From the NCBI GenBank assembly GCA_009617715.1, contig VTFK01000169.1:682001-746000 (forward strand): a stretch of DNA of 64,000 nucleotides, read 5' to 3'. The notes below the pieces were generated by a model. The model did no database searches. It was not told where the DNA came from and saw only the letters and a list, made by a program, of their open reading frames with translations. Source of the stretch: Plectrocnemia conspersa (taxonomy: Eukaryota; Arthropoda; Insecta; Trichoptera; Polycentropodidae). Shown one piece after another: positions 63,290-64,000 of the stretch. A program made the translations under genes and the position numbers. Each line of letters starts with the position of its first letter. Position 1 is the stretch's first letter.

Positions 63290-63325
63290 ATGGCGGTCTT
63301 AATGACGGCGCGCTGCGAAGGATAG
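63290..63325 (+). CDS. Possible upstream ORF, 11 codons
   Basis: ATG in the context GAGACAATGG opens a frame reading MAVLMTARCEG and then a stop. It lies about 60 bases past the predicted transcription start, so if the leader is transcribed this would be its first start codon and would reduce translation of a main ORF downstream. No expression evidence. Confidence 0.25.
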   Translation: MAVLMTARCEG

Positions 63326-63344
63326 GGGTCGGAGGTCTAGTGTC

Positions 63345-63437
63345 ATGCCGCGCCGGCAGCTAGTTGTGCCAGAGTCACGCGGTAGTGTGGTGCGATTAGC
63401 TCAAATTTTACGAATTAAACCTAGCGCCGCGTGGTAG
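63345..63437 (+). CDS. Possible upstream ORF, 30 codons
   Basis: The frame from ATGCCGCGCCGG reads MPRRQLVVPESRGSVVRLAQ and ends after 30 codons. It has no known domain. It could be an upstream ORF in the leader of a gene beyond the window, or chance openness in GC-rich DNA. Confidence 0.25.
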   Translation: MPRRQLVVPESRGSVVRLAQILRIKPSAAW

Positions 63438-64000
63438 TTAAATATTTGCGATTTAACGTGTAATTAAACTGGAATATTGCGTGTGGAATGCGGATGCTTG
63501 TTGTTGCTAGTTTAAACTCGATACTGCTGATATTGGATAAGTTAATTAAAGGGCGCGTTAAGCAGAGCTCTTAAAATTATAATTGTAAATAAAATAATGA
63601 GAATATTGTAGTTTGAAAAACCTGATTAATAAATTATAGTTTAAAGCGTATCTATCCCGAGACGCTAATCACTAAAAACTACTCTTTGTTTGGAAAGGAT
63701 GCTCATGAATTAAAGATAATTATATTCTATTGCGCACAATTCTACCTATTAGTAAAGGATCGCTGGAGTGGCCATCTTGACCGTTTCTACTTTGGAACGT
63801 AATTTAAGCAGCAAAGAATGACAATTACAGGGTATTCACAAACCGACTGTCGCCTTTAAATCTTCAAGATTATCTGAATTAAGTTTTTTCGATAAAGAAG
63901 TGTGTTGAACTGGTGCAGGTATTAGGAATTAATAAGCAGAAAAAAATTATACTTCATATCTAAGATAATACAAGGTGGGCAATTAGTTTAAGCACTTTTG

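Larger units (their letters stand above)
62940..63600 (+). promoter_or_regulatory. Promoter-like CpG-rich island
   Basis: The most GC-rich and CpG-rich stretch of the window. A GA/GT simple repeat (63148-63176) is followed by a TATA-like TATATTAAAA at 63201-63210. If used, this would place transcription start near 63230 on the plus strand. Downstream are GCCGAGACAATGG (a good start context at 63290) and two short ORFs. The layout suits the promoter and 5' leader of a gene extending beyond 64 kb; the strand is inferred from the TATA-like box and ORFs. Confidence 0.45.

Noticed and set aside
1..64000. CRISPR array, bacterial operons or phage
   Set aside because: No regularly spaced repeats, no ribosome-binding-site-led gene strings, and eukaryotic introns and transposons throughout.
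1..64000. Well-known conserved insect microRNAs
   Set aside because: I looked by eye for mature sequences such as let-7, miR-1, bantam, miR-10 and miR-124 and saw none. The palindromes found do not match them.

Overview
The window looks like nuclear DNA of an insect. It is strongly AT-rich, genes are very sparse, the one clear gene has a short GT-AG intron, and the mobile-element debris is typical of arthropods: ZBED-type and ZMYM-type hAT relics, Tc1/mariner relics, non-LTR retrotransposon pieces and tRNA-like SINEs. I cannot fix the order from the sequence alone. There is no bacterial gene organisation, and nearly all short open frames are chance openings.

Layout. From 0 to 9.3 kb lies the only well-supported protein-coding gene. 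It is on the minus strand, has two exons (coding 7369-7358 and 7286-6072), and encodes a secreted protein with two cysteine-rich blocks and a long Pro/Val/Gln/Tyr repeat tail. Two same-direction copies of one decayed hAT transposase relic (about 64-793 and 7851-8675) bracket it. A CAGTGGCGTAGC-type hAT-derived element starts exactly where the second copy stops. A further hAT relic lies at 3746-3960.

From 9.3 to 62.9 kb I find no convincing host gene. AT-rich desert alternates with roughly thirty islands of a few hundred bases that are richer in G+C, lack long ORFs and contain motifs such as POU octamers and TTTATGGC. They read like conserved non-coding or regulatory DNA, but that is inference. 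Transposon relics are scattered between them: hAT (11.8 kb), ZMYM-type hAT (26.0-26.7 kb), mariner (29.3-30.1 kb), reverse-transcriptase pieces (30.2-30.6, 33.0, 37.3-38.5, 49.7-50.1, 58.2 and 60.5-60.8 kb), a possible mariner scrap (46.4 kb) and tRNA-like SINEs (20.3, 24.3, 28.9 and 43.6 kb). An unrecognised repeat of about 260 bp occurs twice, at 16.1 and 61.0 kb. Two long near-perfect palindromes stand out at 27.0 and 28.6 kb.

From 62.9 to 63.6 kb is the strongest GC island. It has a TATA-like box and two short upstream-type ORFs, and looks like the promoter and 5' leader of a plus-strand gene whose body lies beyond the window. If so, most of the window would be the upstream regulatory domain of that gene. 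This is a hypothesis, not something the sequence proves.
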